64,000 nucleotides of DNA from assembly GCF_036324505.1 (NCBI RefSeq), contig NC_086350.1:19339032-19403031 (forward strand), written 5' to 3'. The position numbers were made by a program, and so were the translations under genes. This stretch comes from Eleginops maclovinus. Taxonomy: Eukaryota; Chordata; Actinopteri; Perciformes; Eleginopidae. The notes under the pieces are model-generated. The model was given only the letters and a program-made list of their open reading frames with translations, ran no database searches and was not told the DNA's origin. This document shows positions 49,201-61,600 of this stretch, piece after piece. Position 1 is the first letter of the stretch, and the number at the start of each line of letters is the position of its first letter.

Positions 49201-52200
49201 GAGGGAAAAGTGAGAGGTTGAGGTTAAAACAGCTCAAACGAGGAAGTAAAGTGAGAAATTAGTCTCAAAGAGACATTTGATAATGAGAGGAAATTGAGGG
49301 CAGGATAGAACAAGAAAGCGTATCTGCAGACTAAAAGGAGGAAACCAATATGTGACCTTTAACATGATGCAGGGTTACACTATGCATCAAAGCAAGCTCA
49401 AGAAAGTTTTTCGAACCGTCTGGTCAGAACTGTTAAGTCTTCCCTCTCAAAACAAACAAAGACGCATCCGCTGCACCCTCCACAGGGATTACCACAGGTC
49501 TGAAAGTCTTCCCGAACAAATGGATGACTGGACTTCATATAAATTCACAAAGCACCAGGAGGCTGCACTAAATAAGAGAATCTGGAGTCAGATTGCATTG
49601 CAGAGACACATGGGAACAAGCTGTTCGGGCATTGTTATTTGTAGCTGTGTGTTTCTTTAGATCAAAAGGGAAGAGTTATGTGTGATAAATTGCAGCTCCA
49701 CATGACAAATCAGCTTTCCGTCAATTGTTTTGTCTCCCTCAAGACTCTCAAAAGATTCCGGCATTATTGAGGCTTGCATTGATAGGGGCTGAAATGAGAT
49801 ATAGCTTGAGTAGAAATATCTTGGCGGGGACATTAATATCGGAGCTCTCTGCAGGTTGGAAACATGAGCGGTCTGATGGTACACTTCAAAATTGGAAATT
49901 GAAAAGATATATTTGTACACACTGGGATTCATTGCAAAGGATGGAGGGAACAGATACAAGAGGATAAGAGTGGAACTGGCTGCAGTAAGCTTGCTAGATA
50001 ACAGCAAATTGGAGAGGCCTGTGTGCACAAGGTCGGTCATGAGAGCTACATCAGTAGACGATGAGTGTTGAGTAGGCAGCCAGAGAGCAGGAGATACAAT
50101 TCATCCTGTTCAGCAGCAGCCTTGTGACTGAGGGGAATCCAGTTCGCAGGCATGTTCACACGTCATCACAAACCTGCCCTTTGTCTTATTTCCTCCCTCT
50201 GCCTTCATCTTTTTACTATCCATTCACAGCAGGACTAACAGGATAAGGCAATCGCACTGAAACAAAACATTTCAAGACCCTTTTTTCAAAGCCCCTATCT
50301 CTGTGCTTCTTATTTATCAGCACCCTGACCGAGATGATGAAGACGTATGGATCTGCTCCTCTTATGACTAAATCATGTTGCGAATGGGACAGGTCATGTC
50401 CGGGGGCTTTGATCAGCCCTCGAGAAATCGACAGAGTGAGTGATGGGTCCAAGTCACTCCTGCTGCATATCCATCTCCCTGCAAGACGTGGACATGAGAG
50501 ACAGAAAGAAAGCAGGTGCAAAAAACCCGATTGCAGTGATGCAATGATAAAGCCACAGCTAGGCTCTTACGGTTTTTAGCATGTGGGAGTCTGGGAAGAC
50601 TGAGGTGGCTTGCGGCCGTGGATTTTTAATGACACGCTCCATGGCTCCAATTTTAATGTGCCCCGCTAATTATGATATTGCCATGTTAGCCTTTTCTGGG
50701 CAATTTCATGTAATGAGAACGAGAAATGGGGAGATAGAGGAGGAGAGACGATATACGGCCCTCTAAACTCCCTTTCCCACTGAACAAAAGAAACCCACAA
50801 ACACCCACTGACATCTGGCTTTTGTCCTCATTGGCAAAGGTTAGGATTGGCATCTGTTCCCGGGATAAATCACTCTGCAATACCGGCTGAGAGTGTTAAT
50901 GTTGCCCCTTATGCCAGTAAGATGTTGAGAAACATGCATTAAAGTGAATATAAAGAAAAACTAAATCGGTAATTAATAAGTAATGACTGTATTCCGACAA
51001 AAGTTATAATTTTTAAACAAATAAAACGTGTAAATAATATGATTTCCTCAAAGCCATCAGTTTAAGAAGGCCGTATTTTACCTCAATGTGAAGCGCAAAA
51101 CTTAATTCCAACTTCAAAGAATTTTTTTTAGTTTTCCCACCATTAAAACATAACAAATTGGTTTGAGAAACTCCATCACATTTTCACTCTTCAAAAAACA
51201 CTTCTCTGAGACATACTCTTCTACAGACTATCAGCTATTTTTAAGGGCTTTTCCCGTTGTTAAAAAAATCTTTAAGAAGAGGAGTACATGTGTGAGTCTC
51301 AATCCTGTCTGTCACTTGCTGAAGGGTAGTGATGTATGAGGTGCCTTGCTGTCTCTCTGGCACCTGGCCATTGTTTCTCCTTTGGATGTCCGGGTGACCA
51401 AAATGTCCCCCTGCTCCACAGGGGCTCTAAAGGGGGACATTGACACTCTCTGCAGTGCAGTCTGTGACTTGTGGGTGGCTATTCTTTCTCCAGATGTGCA
51501 TGTTTGTGTACATTTGCCAAGTCAATTTTATTTATATAATCTATATCACGGATCACAAATTTGCCTCTAGAGGTTTTACAACCAATAAAACACACAACAC
51601 CCTCCCTCCACAGTGTGAGGCTGTTTTTCACATTGAAAACATTCAGTCATAAGTGTCACCTTCATCATTCTGTCTTGTATCCTGCACCTTCTCCGGGGTG
51701 ACAGTAAAAGAATGGCTCAAGCGAAAATACCTGTTGGAGCTATTAAAAAAAGGAACTGAATGAATGCAAGATGACTTATGGAGAGGAAAAATCTTCTCAG
51801 AGGTAAAGACTTTGGCAAGAACAACCTATTAGAAGATCTTCTGAATGGCTATTCAATGCAGAACTTAGAGCATAAATCACATTGTTCCAAAGTTGTCTAT
51901 TAAAATGCCACACCATAGTGGCCCCAGATGGTAGGAAATTATATTGAATACACACATAATGCAGACGATGTGTTTGATGGAGGAACGCTTTGTGTTTGTT
52001 GTGGATGACGGAGTTGCGGCCTTCTGTGCGCGACTGAGATAAAAGAAGTGGCGGCCGCATCGTGACAGAAGGTACATACTGAATAAAGGCTGACTGGAAG
52101 TGTCAGGATCGGGCCCATCCCTCATCACTCACAGCCCACTTTCTCAATGCTGCCTTTTGCAAAATGCCAGGTCTCTTCCTCCACACCTGAGAGCTGAGCT

Positions 52201-52453
52201 TTAATGCATATTAATTCACTGGCACCACAGGCAGAGATTGAGAGGCAAACTGTTTAAAATGAGAGGGGGGGTTTTGCATGAAAAGCCTGTGTAAAACAGG
52301 ATTACACCTTAGCAGAAAAAACACATTTAATGCTGGCTGTGTTACTTTTAGTTACAGCATATTTTGATGCAAGTTGATGAGTTTCTATGGAGCCCTGTGA
52401 TTTTTTAAAAGCTAATGGAAGTTACAACACAATTTCATTTGTTTGGTAAAGAA
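43204..52453. other. Long non-coding stretch before the third hAT element
   Basis: About 9 kb without a recognisable exon, RNA gene or transposon end. Open frames of 60-130 codons (for example 48332-48628, 49657-50040) are on both strands, overlap, and show no family signature. Repeat-poor patches near 46600-46820, 49690-49860, 50580-50760 and 52130-52260 contain homeodomain-like TAAT words and could be conserved non-coding elements; that is unproven. Confidence 0.5.
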
Positions 52454-53306
52454 TAGTGTTGGGTCACGTTACAAAAGTAACGGAGTTACAGTAATGTATT
52501 ACTTTTTGCTGTAACGCAGTAATATAACGCATTACTTCTGAAATTTGGGCAATATAATACCCGTTACAATTCTCAGTAACGCAGTTACAACACATTTTAA
52601 CCCGAAATGATGTGGTGTTTAGTTTTTAATAAATCACAAACATCGCGAGACATTCCGACACCAGAGAAATAATTGTGCAGATATTATAATAGTATTACTA
52701 TTGGTTAAGAGGGCTGCAGGAACAGATTTGCAATGCAGAGCTGCAGGCTCGGAGAAAGCGCAGGCCAAAGCAACAGAAGGTAATTTTCTCTCGGTCTGCT
52801 GCTTGAACCCAGAGAAGTTCAGAGACTCGTGGCGGAGTGTTGCAGCCTCTGTCCTCTGTGGAATCGCCGGCTTTTAGAAAGCTTGTCAGCCAAATCCCCG
52901 TTAACACACCAATGACAAGGTGAGCTAAGGTTGCCATACAGACTCGTTCATATACAGCAGGTTACAGGGCGGTGCAGAGGCTCCACTAACATGTTATTAA
53001 TAACAAACAGAGACGTAATTTTACCGGTATCACATATTATTCAGCCCACTTAAACGGAGCATGAGTTAATTTATAGCTCTTTTCCTTATTTTCAGCATGT
53101 ACTGCCAGATAGATACATAGGTTTAATTCATGAGCTGCAATAAACTACATTTTAGCATTTAAAGCCTTATACTTTAGCGGTTATTTTGGTGAAAGTAACT
53201 CAAAGTAACGCAAAAGTAGTGAAACGCATTACAGTTCAGAGACAGTAATAATGTAATGTAACTTATTTTAAAAAGACAGTGTGAGTAATGAAGTAGCTTT
53301 CGTGAT

Positions 53307-54098
53307 GTGGTGTTGCAAACTGCGCATGATAGTGGTGGGCATTTGGGGATTAAAAAAAAACCTATGACCGTGTCCTACGCTATTTTTTTTTGGCCTCGGT
53401 TAAAGCGCGATGTGGCCAGTTATGTTAAATCATGCCACATATGCCAGTTCACTAACCAAGTCAGGTGGTTAAGCCTGCTCCCCTCAGTCCCATTCCGGCT
53501 GTTGGCCAACCCTTTGAGCATTTAATCATAGATTGTGTGGGGCCGTTGCCTCCATCTCAGTCCGGTTGTGCGTACATGCTAACTATAACGTGCCAGACTA
53601 CAAGGTATCCTGCAGCGTTTCCCTTGCGCTCCATTTCAGTGAAGCCAGTAGTTAGGGCTCTCACCCAGTTCATCTCCACATTTGGGATCCCACGTGTGAT
53701 TCAAAGCGACCAGGGTACTAACTTTACTTCCCATATGTTCAAGCAGATCCTGCACCAGTTGGGGGTGAGGCATAACAGTGTGGTCCGTCAGCTGTTCTCC
53801 AGGATGGGTTGGTTGAGAGGGACAACCAAAGAACTTAGTGGACTATGTACAGTGCTTTCGTCATCGCCTGTATGCAGCGGTGGAAATGGCAAGGAAAAAT
53901 GTTGCTGGTGCTCAGGCTAATATGAAGAGGATCTATGATCGTAAGGCAGAGTATCGTGAGTTCAGCCCAGGGGATCAGATGTTAGCTCTAATTCCACTGC
54001 AGGTCTCACCATTCCAAGCTAAGTTTGCCGGCCCTTACACCGTTGAACGTGAAGTGTCAGATCAAAACTACTTGATCGCTACTCCAAATCAGAGGTAG
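53307..54098 (+). pseudogene. pol: Integrase and GPY module of second gypsy fragment, broken
   Basis: HHCC zinc domain: H-D-S-G-G-H-L near the start, then CHICQ. Catalytic Asp codons are 53531-53533 (IIDCVGPLPP) and 53708-53710 (QSDQGTNF). The Glu (GAG 53815-53817) is in a shifted frame, at the right D35E distance once one base is allowed for. Breaks: shift near 53460-53470, shift between 53760 and 53815, and loss of roughly 80 residues before YVQCFRHRLYAAVEM. A GPY-type end (KFAGPYTVEREV, before 54060) precedes the RT. Confidence 0.82.
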
Positions 54099-54119
54099 TC
54101 TTAACTTTGTCATGTCAAT

Positions 54120-54947
54120 TTGCTTAAACCATACTATGCTCGTGATACCGTTGGGGATAGCGCCATGGCTCAAAATGTGATTGTTGACCCCATAATGATG
54201 TTTGTTTCTGTGCTTTCAGGTCCAGAGGGGGGGTTGGCAGATGGGCGTCATGTTAAGGCACCAGATGAATCTGTCATGTGTGGTAGGCTGAAGAATTCGG
54301 AGTCGTCATGCCAGTTGGACTTCTTGTTGAGTCATTTACCTGCATCACAGAGAGCTGAGTTGTCGGCTCTAATCGAGAAGTTTTTGGTACTGTTCGGCGA
54401 TACGCCATCACGCACGACTCTCGCGGAGCATGATATCGACGTGGGGGATAGTACCCCAATCAAGCAGCAATTTTATCGTTGCCCTGCAGATAAGCGTAGG
54501 GTACTGGAGGCTGAGGTCCAGTACATGTTGGACAATCAGATTGCAGTACGGTCTCCGCGGTTTTGTAATGACTACCGTAAGGTTAATAAGGTGACAAAAG
54601 CAGATTCCTCCCCGTTACCACGGATGGAGGATTGTATTGACTTGGTGGGCTCTGCTACATTTGTCAGTAAATTCGACTTGTTAAAGGGGTATTGGCAAGT
54701 TCCTTTGACGGAGCGTGCGCAAGAAATTTCAGCATTCGATACACCTTTCGGTCTGTATGAATACACAGTGATGAGTTTTGGGTTTTGTAATGCGCCAGCG
54801 ACGTTTCAGCATCTCATGAGCCTGGTGGTAGCAAGTCTTGAGGGTGTTGCTGTTTATCTTGATGACGTTTTTGTTTTAGTGACACATGGGATGACCACAT
54901 TCAACGCATTGGTGCTCTCTTCCGTCGTTTGGCTGAGGCGCATCTAA
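54120..54947 (+). pseudogene. pol: Reverse transcriptase of second gypsy fragment
   Basis: One open frame of 275 codons. The N-terminal part is the IN-RT spacer; the RT core follows with DIDVGDSTPIKQQFYRCP, RFCNDYRKVNKVTK, motif A in KFDLLKGYWQVPL, and catalytic YLDD at 54855-54866. About 15-20 residues appear to be missing between the RSP and RFCNDYRK segments (around 54560), where the family has the first finger motifs. The frame breaks just after YLDD. Confidence 0.85.
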
Positions 54948-55595
54948 CTATCAACCTGGCCAAGTGTGAGTTTGCCAGAGCAACAGTGATGTACCTTGGC
55001 CGGTTGGTCGGACAGGGACAAGTTTGTGAACTCATGCGGTTCCTAGGTCTGGTCGGCTACTATCGCGCCTTTTGTAAGAACTTCTCAACAGTGGTTGCTC
55101 GCCTGACTGAGTTGCTGAAGGGTACGGTCAAGTTTGTTTGGGCTGACCAGTGTCAGGTGGCATTTGAGAATGTGAGGACCCTTTTGTGTTGTGCTCCGGT
55201 TCTCGCTGCACCGCGTCTGGATGAGCCGTTCAAACTGGAGGTTGACGCTAGTCATGTTGGGCGGGTGCAGTTTTACTGCAGGAGTTGGAGGGGGTCAAAA
55301 GGTGTGTTTGTTATTTCTCAAAGAAGTTTAATTCGTACCAACTCAACTATTCGACGATCGAAAAGGAGACATTGGCCTTAATCTGGGCCTCCAGCACTTT
55401 GAGGTGTATGTGGGTTTTGGTAGTAGCCCAGTGGTAGTTTATACCGACCATAACCCCCTTACCTTTCTCTATTCACTAAATTGTCCGAACCGGCGGTTGA
55501 TGAGGTGCGCCCTGTTTCTGCAGTTGGACATTGAGCACATTAAGGGCAAGGATAACGTGGTGGCGGATGCTCTCTCTCGTGCCCCGGTGGGGTAG
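54929..55595 (+). pseudogene. pol: RT connection and RNase H of second gypsy fragment, broken
   Basis: Continues from RT after a shift: connection segment (FLGLVGYYRAFCKNF), then the RNase H core with LEVDAS (first Asp), a shifted piece carrying the NYSTIEKETLALIWA-type helix near 55340-55385, YTDHNPLTFLYSL (Asp), and the C-terminal VADALSRAP before the TAG ending at about 55595. At least two frameshifts separate the pieces. The enzyme would remove element RNA during reverse transcription. Confidence 0.82.
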
Positions 55596-55704
55596 TAAGT
55601 CTCCTGGTTCTGGCGCACTACGGGGCTGTCAGATTTATACTTACATTGATGTTTTTGTACTTTTTGATGTGGGTTTTTCGGGATCCCTTTGGGGCCCCCG
55701 TGTT

Positions 55705-56048
55705 AAGGGGGGGGGGGATTGCAGTTACTCAGGGCATAGCTACTTAAAATCTCCCAGCCACACTAATTCTCGCCTGTGCTCCTTCCTGCAGGCACCCGGT
55801 TTTGGGTTTAGTATGCGGTTACATTAGTTGTTCTAATTTGTACATCTCAACACCCTCACACATACACGTCCATGCAACCCTCACCCTGCATTTACACTAC
55901 TGATACCACTGACGTCCACACCTCATCCTTTACTCATTTGTGCATTTCTTTAATTTGGTTAATGTGACTTACTTAAATAAACATCTTTTGTTACCATTGA
56001 TATGGTGTGTCTCCCTTTTGTTGTGGCCTTTTGAGCCAGGTCATAACA
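55705..56048 (+). promoter_or_regulatory. Polypurine tract and 3' LTR of second gypsy fragment
   Basis: AA plus G12 at 55705-55718 is the plus-strand priming tract. The LTR runs from TGCAGTTACTC (55721) to GTCATAACA (56048), about 330 bases, with AATAAA at 55976-55981. It abuts hAT-type sequence rich in TAATG on the right. It shows no resemblance to the LTR start at 8893. Confidence 0.7.
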
Positions 56049-56105
56049 TACAGTAATGAGTAATATGTACTGTATTACATTTTGGAAGTAACTTGCCCAT
56101 CACAG

Positions 56106-58362
56106 GTAAAGAATAACGCTTGCTATCAGTCTTCAACTGTATACTTTTGAGGCATTTTGGACTTATCTTTCTCACACATATGTGATTGCTTGTTGAGCGA
56201 AAGTGTTTATTCGGACACAAAAATATATATATGTTCATTTAATTTAAGTCCTTTTTTGTTTTAACAGCTTGTTTTAACAGAACTATTTACCTGTACATAA
56301 CTTGTATTTTATTTTAATTTAATCTTATTTAATTATCCTGTTTGAAACCGTACTGTCCTGTTTTTCTACCCTTATTCTGTTGCTGCTTTAACTCCTGAAT
56401 TTCCACACGGGGACAAATAAAGGTACATCTTATCTTATCTTATCTTGTCCATCAAACTTCATAGATTTCTCAGCTTGAAAACAAAGACCGGTTTATTTGG
56501 ATCTTTGTGGTTGTTCATTACATTTGAATACATGTGGATTAATCACATGCTGGCGTTCTAAAAGTAACTTTCATTGATAAAAAATCACACATCTAAAGGA
56601 CCTTCCCCATAACTTGGATGCTGATCATTAACCACTGCAGTCTGATGACCATCGCTGACCACCCAGGCAGTGACCAGTTGGGTTTAATGGCAAGGCAATG
56701 GACAGGGTTGGAGACGTCTAAAAAAAGATCCTCTCACACCTGTGGATTACAGGCCAGAATCAACCATCGTCTGGATGACTCAGTCTAGACAATGAGTTAT
56801 GAAAGGAATTGGCCTGTCTTATTCCTCATTAGGTGAGGGCAGGAACAAAAGCAGAAGCAGGGCAGCTGATAATGAGCCATGATTCACAGCTTCTTCTTCA
56901 ACAGGCTTGAAGACAACCCCACCCCCGTGCCAGTAGAATCACTCAGATTTACATGGAAGCAACTGAACCTGCCTGTGTGGTCATGTGCCGAGATACAATA
57001 ATGAAATTATTTTCCCGACTATGTTCACTCGGATGTTACCATCTGAGGAAAATTAGGATTATGTTCTTGTTCTCGAACTAAACACATGCTGAAATGATAG
57101 GCATGTCATGCAGCCCACAGAGTAAATCTAACACATCAAAGCCATGAGGAACATACAGGGCTACATTCATGGTAAGAGCTAGGTCTGTTAATCCAAGCCT
57201 TATGCATAAATGATTTTAAATGTCGATTAATGTCGATAATCATAAGGAAAAAGAGCTTAAAGCCTGATTCTGCTTAACATTTCTTTACTTTTCTTATGAA
57301 TATAGGGCTTAATTTGATCTGCAAGATACTTAAATCCACACGCTATGACACAACTGCATCATCTGTTCATCATAGAGCAGGATTACATCACAGCACAGGA
57401 TGCTTGCAGAATGTATTACTAACAAATGCAAACAGAACCGACGTTTACTTTGTACTTTTTATCTCCACCATTATTTCTTTAAACTAAATCCTACTTGCTT
57501 GATTCCAAACAGAATTTGCCGATATTCATATGATCATGACATTGCCAGCAGCCAAGCTCAGCTATTGTTCGGGGCTTTGAGAAAGATTTAAAATCCAGAT
57601 TCAGGCCAAGGAGCCAAACTTCCACCACTGCCAACGACAAGTAAGAACCAAAGCAGAGAAATAAAATAGGCCGTATACGCTACTCACGCAACACACGCAT
57701 TGTGTTTCATTCAAACCTCAGGTTTTATAAAGTCTGTATCCTCAGCTTGTGGGGTAAGCTGAATTATTCTTTATTGCGCAAGTACTATCCGTGTTGAACG
57801 GCTAAATCATTTGTGCCATAGTTTATGACAAACTGCACAGATGGGCAGTATTTGTTATGCAGGACTGCAGCCCTCATCTGAGATAATATGGAGATACCAG
57901 AAACCAACAATTATAAACAACAGTCTGCCGATGGTTATTGAAAAACAATACCATGTGGATGATAGTCCGCAAATGGGAAAAGACTGATTATAGTGTGAAC
58001 TCTAAGTAATTGGCGCAGAGGATTTGATAAAACCACCGTCAGGTGTTTTATGGATTAAATAGCCAGAAATGATAAATGTTTGATTGTTTAAATGCTGGCT
58101 TGATGTGATGAGAACTATCAAAGAGGGAAATATTATTGCCTCCCATGCTATTTGTTCCTCTGCAAAGTAATTAGAGATAAATCGCTAAAGATAAATGATC
58201 AGGAAGAAAAATAGAAACAGGTGAGGAGCAAAAGTCTCTGAGCTAATTATATTTTTTTGTTTTGTTAACTGCCTCTGTAAGGTACATGCTTTGACTCCTT
58301 ACAAAGTCACCTGAAATATGTTTTTTAACTTGGCTTTGACATGTTAGGTTTACAAGCATATC
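56106..58362. other. Non-coding stretch containing a LINE/SINE-type 3' tail
   Basis: Apart from the tail at about 56340-56446, no gene or repeat end is seen. Repeat-poor AT-rich text at 56570-56930 and 57840-58215 could be conserved non-coding sequence. Confidence 0.5.
56340..56446 (+). repeat. LINE (L2-like) or LINE-tailed SINE 3' end
   Basis: CCTGAATTTCCACACGGGGACAAATAAAG is the conserved 3' end of many teleost L2-type LINEs and the SINEs that use them (here given in parts: TGAATTTCC, CGGGG, AATAAAG). It is followed by the tail (ATCTT)4 at 56427-56446. The 5' limit cannot be set. Confidence 0.65.
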
Positions 58363-58625
58363 TTAAGGAGGCCCTATTGTAATATGTGCCTCTACTGTGA
58401 CATATTTACATCAAGCCCCCAGGAAGTGTGCTGAACTCTGAGGAAAATATTCCTACTATGCAAAAAGCAATACTTCAACTTCCCTATCAGTCCGTGATCA
58501 CCATGCCCAGAAATACTTTTTCTCATTGACTTACATTGGGGAAGAGACGTCTGTAAATCAGGGGATACTTTTTTTTTAACTAAATAAACTACCCAGTATG
58601 AACACTTAAAATCATTAGGTCCTTA
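58363..58625. repeat. TTAA-ended interspersed repeat
   Basis: Left end TTAAGGAGGCCCTATT resembles the GGGGCCC-TATTATGC family; right end may be TTAGGTCCTTAA near 58616-58627. The middle holds CTCATTGACTTACATTGG and GAGACGTCTGTAAATC, phrases I know from abundant fish repeats. The repeat may run on to about 58800; ends are uncertain. Confidence 0.45.
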
Positions 58626-61600
58626 AAGTTGTAAACTGCACTAAAGATTTTGCACCCCTTAGCCTTTCACATACAATGTGGTGAAGCGATAGCCAATAAA
58701 AGTGTGGTGACGTCACTATGTTAAGGAAGTAAACAAAGGAGTCAAAACGAGGGGGAGTGTGTGGGTGAGAAACTTTGGAATTTTGTCCTTTGCAAATCAT
58801 TGATGTTTGTCATATTTGTTTCCTTTTTACATTGGTAATACAAAAAACATGCTTTATCAGTGAGTCAGTGTGATGGCCTCCTTACTGACAAACTGCCGAA
58901 AAGAACTGTCAGTCCATCGGATGGTTCTGTAAAGAAGAGAGGTAATCATTAAATTGCAGAGCGAAGGATTTGCATAGACTTGAACACAAAGTACAAAGTC
59001 ACAATGGCTTCTTTTGATCTTCAACTGATATTGCTTAAGGGGGTATTATTGAAGAGACAGGATGTTGGAGTGAGGGGGGGATGCATTTAAGGACAAAACC
59101 ACTGACATTGAGAGACGACGCCACATCACGCTGTGCGTTTGGCAGCTAGGCATAGCTTTATTGTAGCTTAGCTGACTAACATCAGAGAAACATCTGTATA
59201 CCAATCATGAAAAGTGTATTATATCCATCATGGAGCATCAGTTTATGGTATGCCTTATTGCTTTTGAAATCTAATAGCTGCACAAGCCAACAGATGCTCC
59301 CCAAACAGAGCCTGGAAACAAAGTGTGGCTGACTTATCTCCCCCACGGCCCCCGCTGACATCATATTGCAACTCGATACCTCTCACCATTTGGCCATTAA
59401 GCCCGCTAAGGTATGGAAAGGAGGTGATTCGTATTGTGATTGCAGCACTGTCCTCCAGGAATCTTCCAGAAGGGTATAGAGAGGAGCAGAGAGGGGTAGC
59501 CAGAGGAGGCCCCAGAGAAGCAAACATCCCCCCTGCCTGCCCGCAGCTAAATTTATTCCCCCCTCCCCAAGCATCCCGGGCACATTGGGATTCTATTACT
59601 CTCATGCGTCGCAGCATACAGAGAGTCATGTGAAAGCCGGCCACAGGCCTCCGCGGCTGGCAGTGCCCTTCCTGCCCCAGCATTCAGCACTCAGGCCAGT
59701 TAATGCTATTTCATCTCCACCCAGCTGCCCAATCGCTCTCTCGCACTGTCTGCGTATCTCTTATCTTCCTCCCTCATTCTCACCTTCTATGGCTCGACTC
59801 TCACCCACCCACACCCTCTCAGCCTCGTTCCCCTCTAATTACGGCTCCTCTCATCCTGAAAGCAGGGGTCAGCAGTGGACTAGCCCGTGGCTGAGAGACT
59901 GATGGTGGGTAACGGAGAGGGGAGAATTAACCCGGGCCAAATGGGGATCAATAAGGAGACGGGGTTGAAGGATGCCTCCTGTTAAGGGCAGAGACGGAGT
60001 GGAGGCTCGGCGGGGGGGTGAAGAAATGCTGGCACATCAGGTCAGATCACATGTTTCATATCCCGCTACGTCTCCTCAATCGGTGAAGTGCTGTCAGCGG
60101 CGTGACACAAGGCAGGAATATATACTTTGGTGATGGTTCACGGCCTGAGAATAAAATGCCCTGCCCCATGATTCTCCTGACTAACCAAGTGGTAGACTGA
60201 CGTCTCTGGGTCGATCCAGCACACAGATCATCAGTTCTTACTTGGCCATGTATGCGAGTGTGAGTCGTTGAGCCTGAAATAGACTGACATGCGTCAATGA
60301 GGGCATTGGAGTCATTAGCTATTCCCTTTGAACAGCGAGCTCACTCTGACTGAGCAATACACAGGGGTTAGCGCAGATCTGGGAAGCCAGCTTATGCCAA
60401 TTGTGTGAACAGGTTGAACATAGCCCAGGTTGACATGCAAAAGGAGGAATAGATCAAGAAACAGAGCAAAGAAATGAGAAGGAGGTTTAATTTGGAAGGA
60501 GAGAAACAGGCAAAGCTTTGCAGCATGCAGTCATTCTGCAGACATGACCATAAAGCATGCTCCCCTCCTACCCCTCCACAGGACATCTTCACTCCTGAAA
60601 TGCGCACACCTCAGGGGCACACTGACCTCTAGTGGAGTCAAAAGGAACACAGGGGCCACGACAGAGATAATTTGTTCTTGAGGTAATTTTATCAGAAAAT
60701 TGATTTTAAGTCAGCAACATTGGTCTAGTACCTCTCGGGTGATCCGGATAAATGGCCGCTGGGAACAGCTTGATTCGACACTGTCTGAACTGAGGTCTCA
60801 ACCTCCCTGCTTTCCAATTATCCACTAGTGAAAAATCCTCTCTTTCTCTCTCCTTCTCCCTTACTTCTCCATCCCTCTGAGCGTCTCTCTTTATTCTCTC
60901 CCTCTTCATCTCTCCCTGCTTCTCTCTGAAAAAGATAGCTTTGGAAAATTTCGATTTGAACACTATTGATTCCGTGGGTTACACCTACCGCAGAACCCTG
61001 ACAGGACTTAAAACCATTCTATTCAGCGCGATCAAAGCATGACCTTTCCTTCGAGTTGTTTAATGAAGTTAGATGTTGGATGCTGAGTGCATTAGTAGAT
61101 ATTTTTAAACAACAACTTCAGAGCCTCAAGGGTTAGATAACAGCCGAAATCTAATTTCTGCAGAGACACAGTTCGTGACATTAGAGTTTTGTTTATTTTC
61201 TCAGACTTCAAGCCATTTCACCTCCTGTAGCCTCTTGCAGTACTGCTTATCTAATCAGATGTCTCGAATGTGCATACAAAAATCCCTTGGAATATTAGTA
61301 TTGCTAATTTGTTCTTCTAAAAAGGTATGTTGTATTGCTTTAAATTCACTAGAGGGCGCACACTGCAAGGAAACAAGTTAGTCCATGCTGTTGTCTCTTT
61401 AGCATTCTCTGTATATGGAATATTTAAGTTATAAATTATCATTAAATCAACAATGCCATGGATTCATTGTCAGCTAATAGAGAGTGAACAACACAATACA
61501 GAGCGTGGAGACTTTGTGGTTATCATGGTTCTCCGTTTGAAGGGCCGTCTCCTCGACTCAGTTCGCAGAGCCATTACTATCAAAGATGCCACAAAAATGA

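Larger units (their letters stand above)
53292..56048 (+). mobile_element. Second Gmr1-like gypsy fragment, 5' truncated
   Basis: Order integrase, GPY module, RT, RNase H, polypurine tract, 3' LTR. It starts abruptly in the integrase zinc domain; 5' LTR, gag and protease are absent. It is clearly diverged from the copy at 4806 (different residues throughout and shorter integrase-RT spacer), so the two are separate lineages with the same domain order. The whole fragment lies inside a hAT-type element. Confidence 0.85.
52454..56105. mobile_element. Non-autonomous hAT-type element, TSD GTAAAGAA, with gypsy insert
   Basis: Ends are TAGTGTTGGGTCACGTTAC (52454) and GTAACTTGCCCATCACAG (to 56105), inverted copies of each other with a few mismatches. 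The 8-bp duplication GTAAAGAA is perfect (52446-52453 and 56106-56113). Inner flanks are packed with GTAAC/GTTAC and TAATG words, as in an abundant teleost repeat. No transposase is visible. Roughly 2.75 kb of the interior (about 53292-56048) is gypsy sequence, so the hAT element proper is about 900 bases. Confidence 0.85.

Noticed and set aside
59255..59683. 142-codon open frame on the minus strand
   Set aside because: Lies in GC-rich sequence with open frames on the other strand too; no domain, no splice context, and biased composition.
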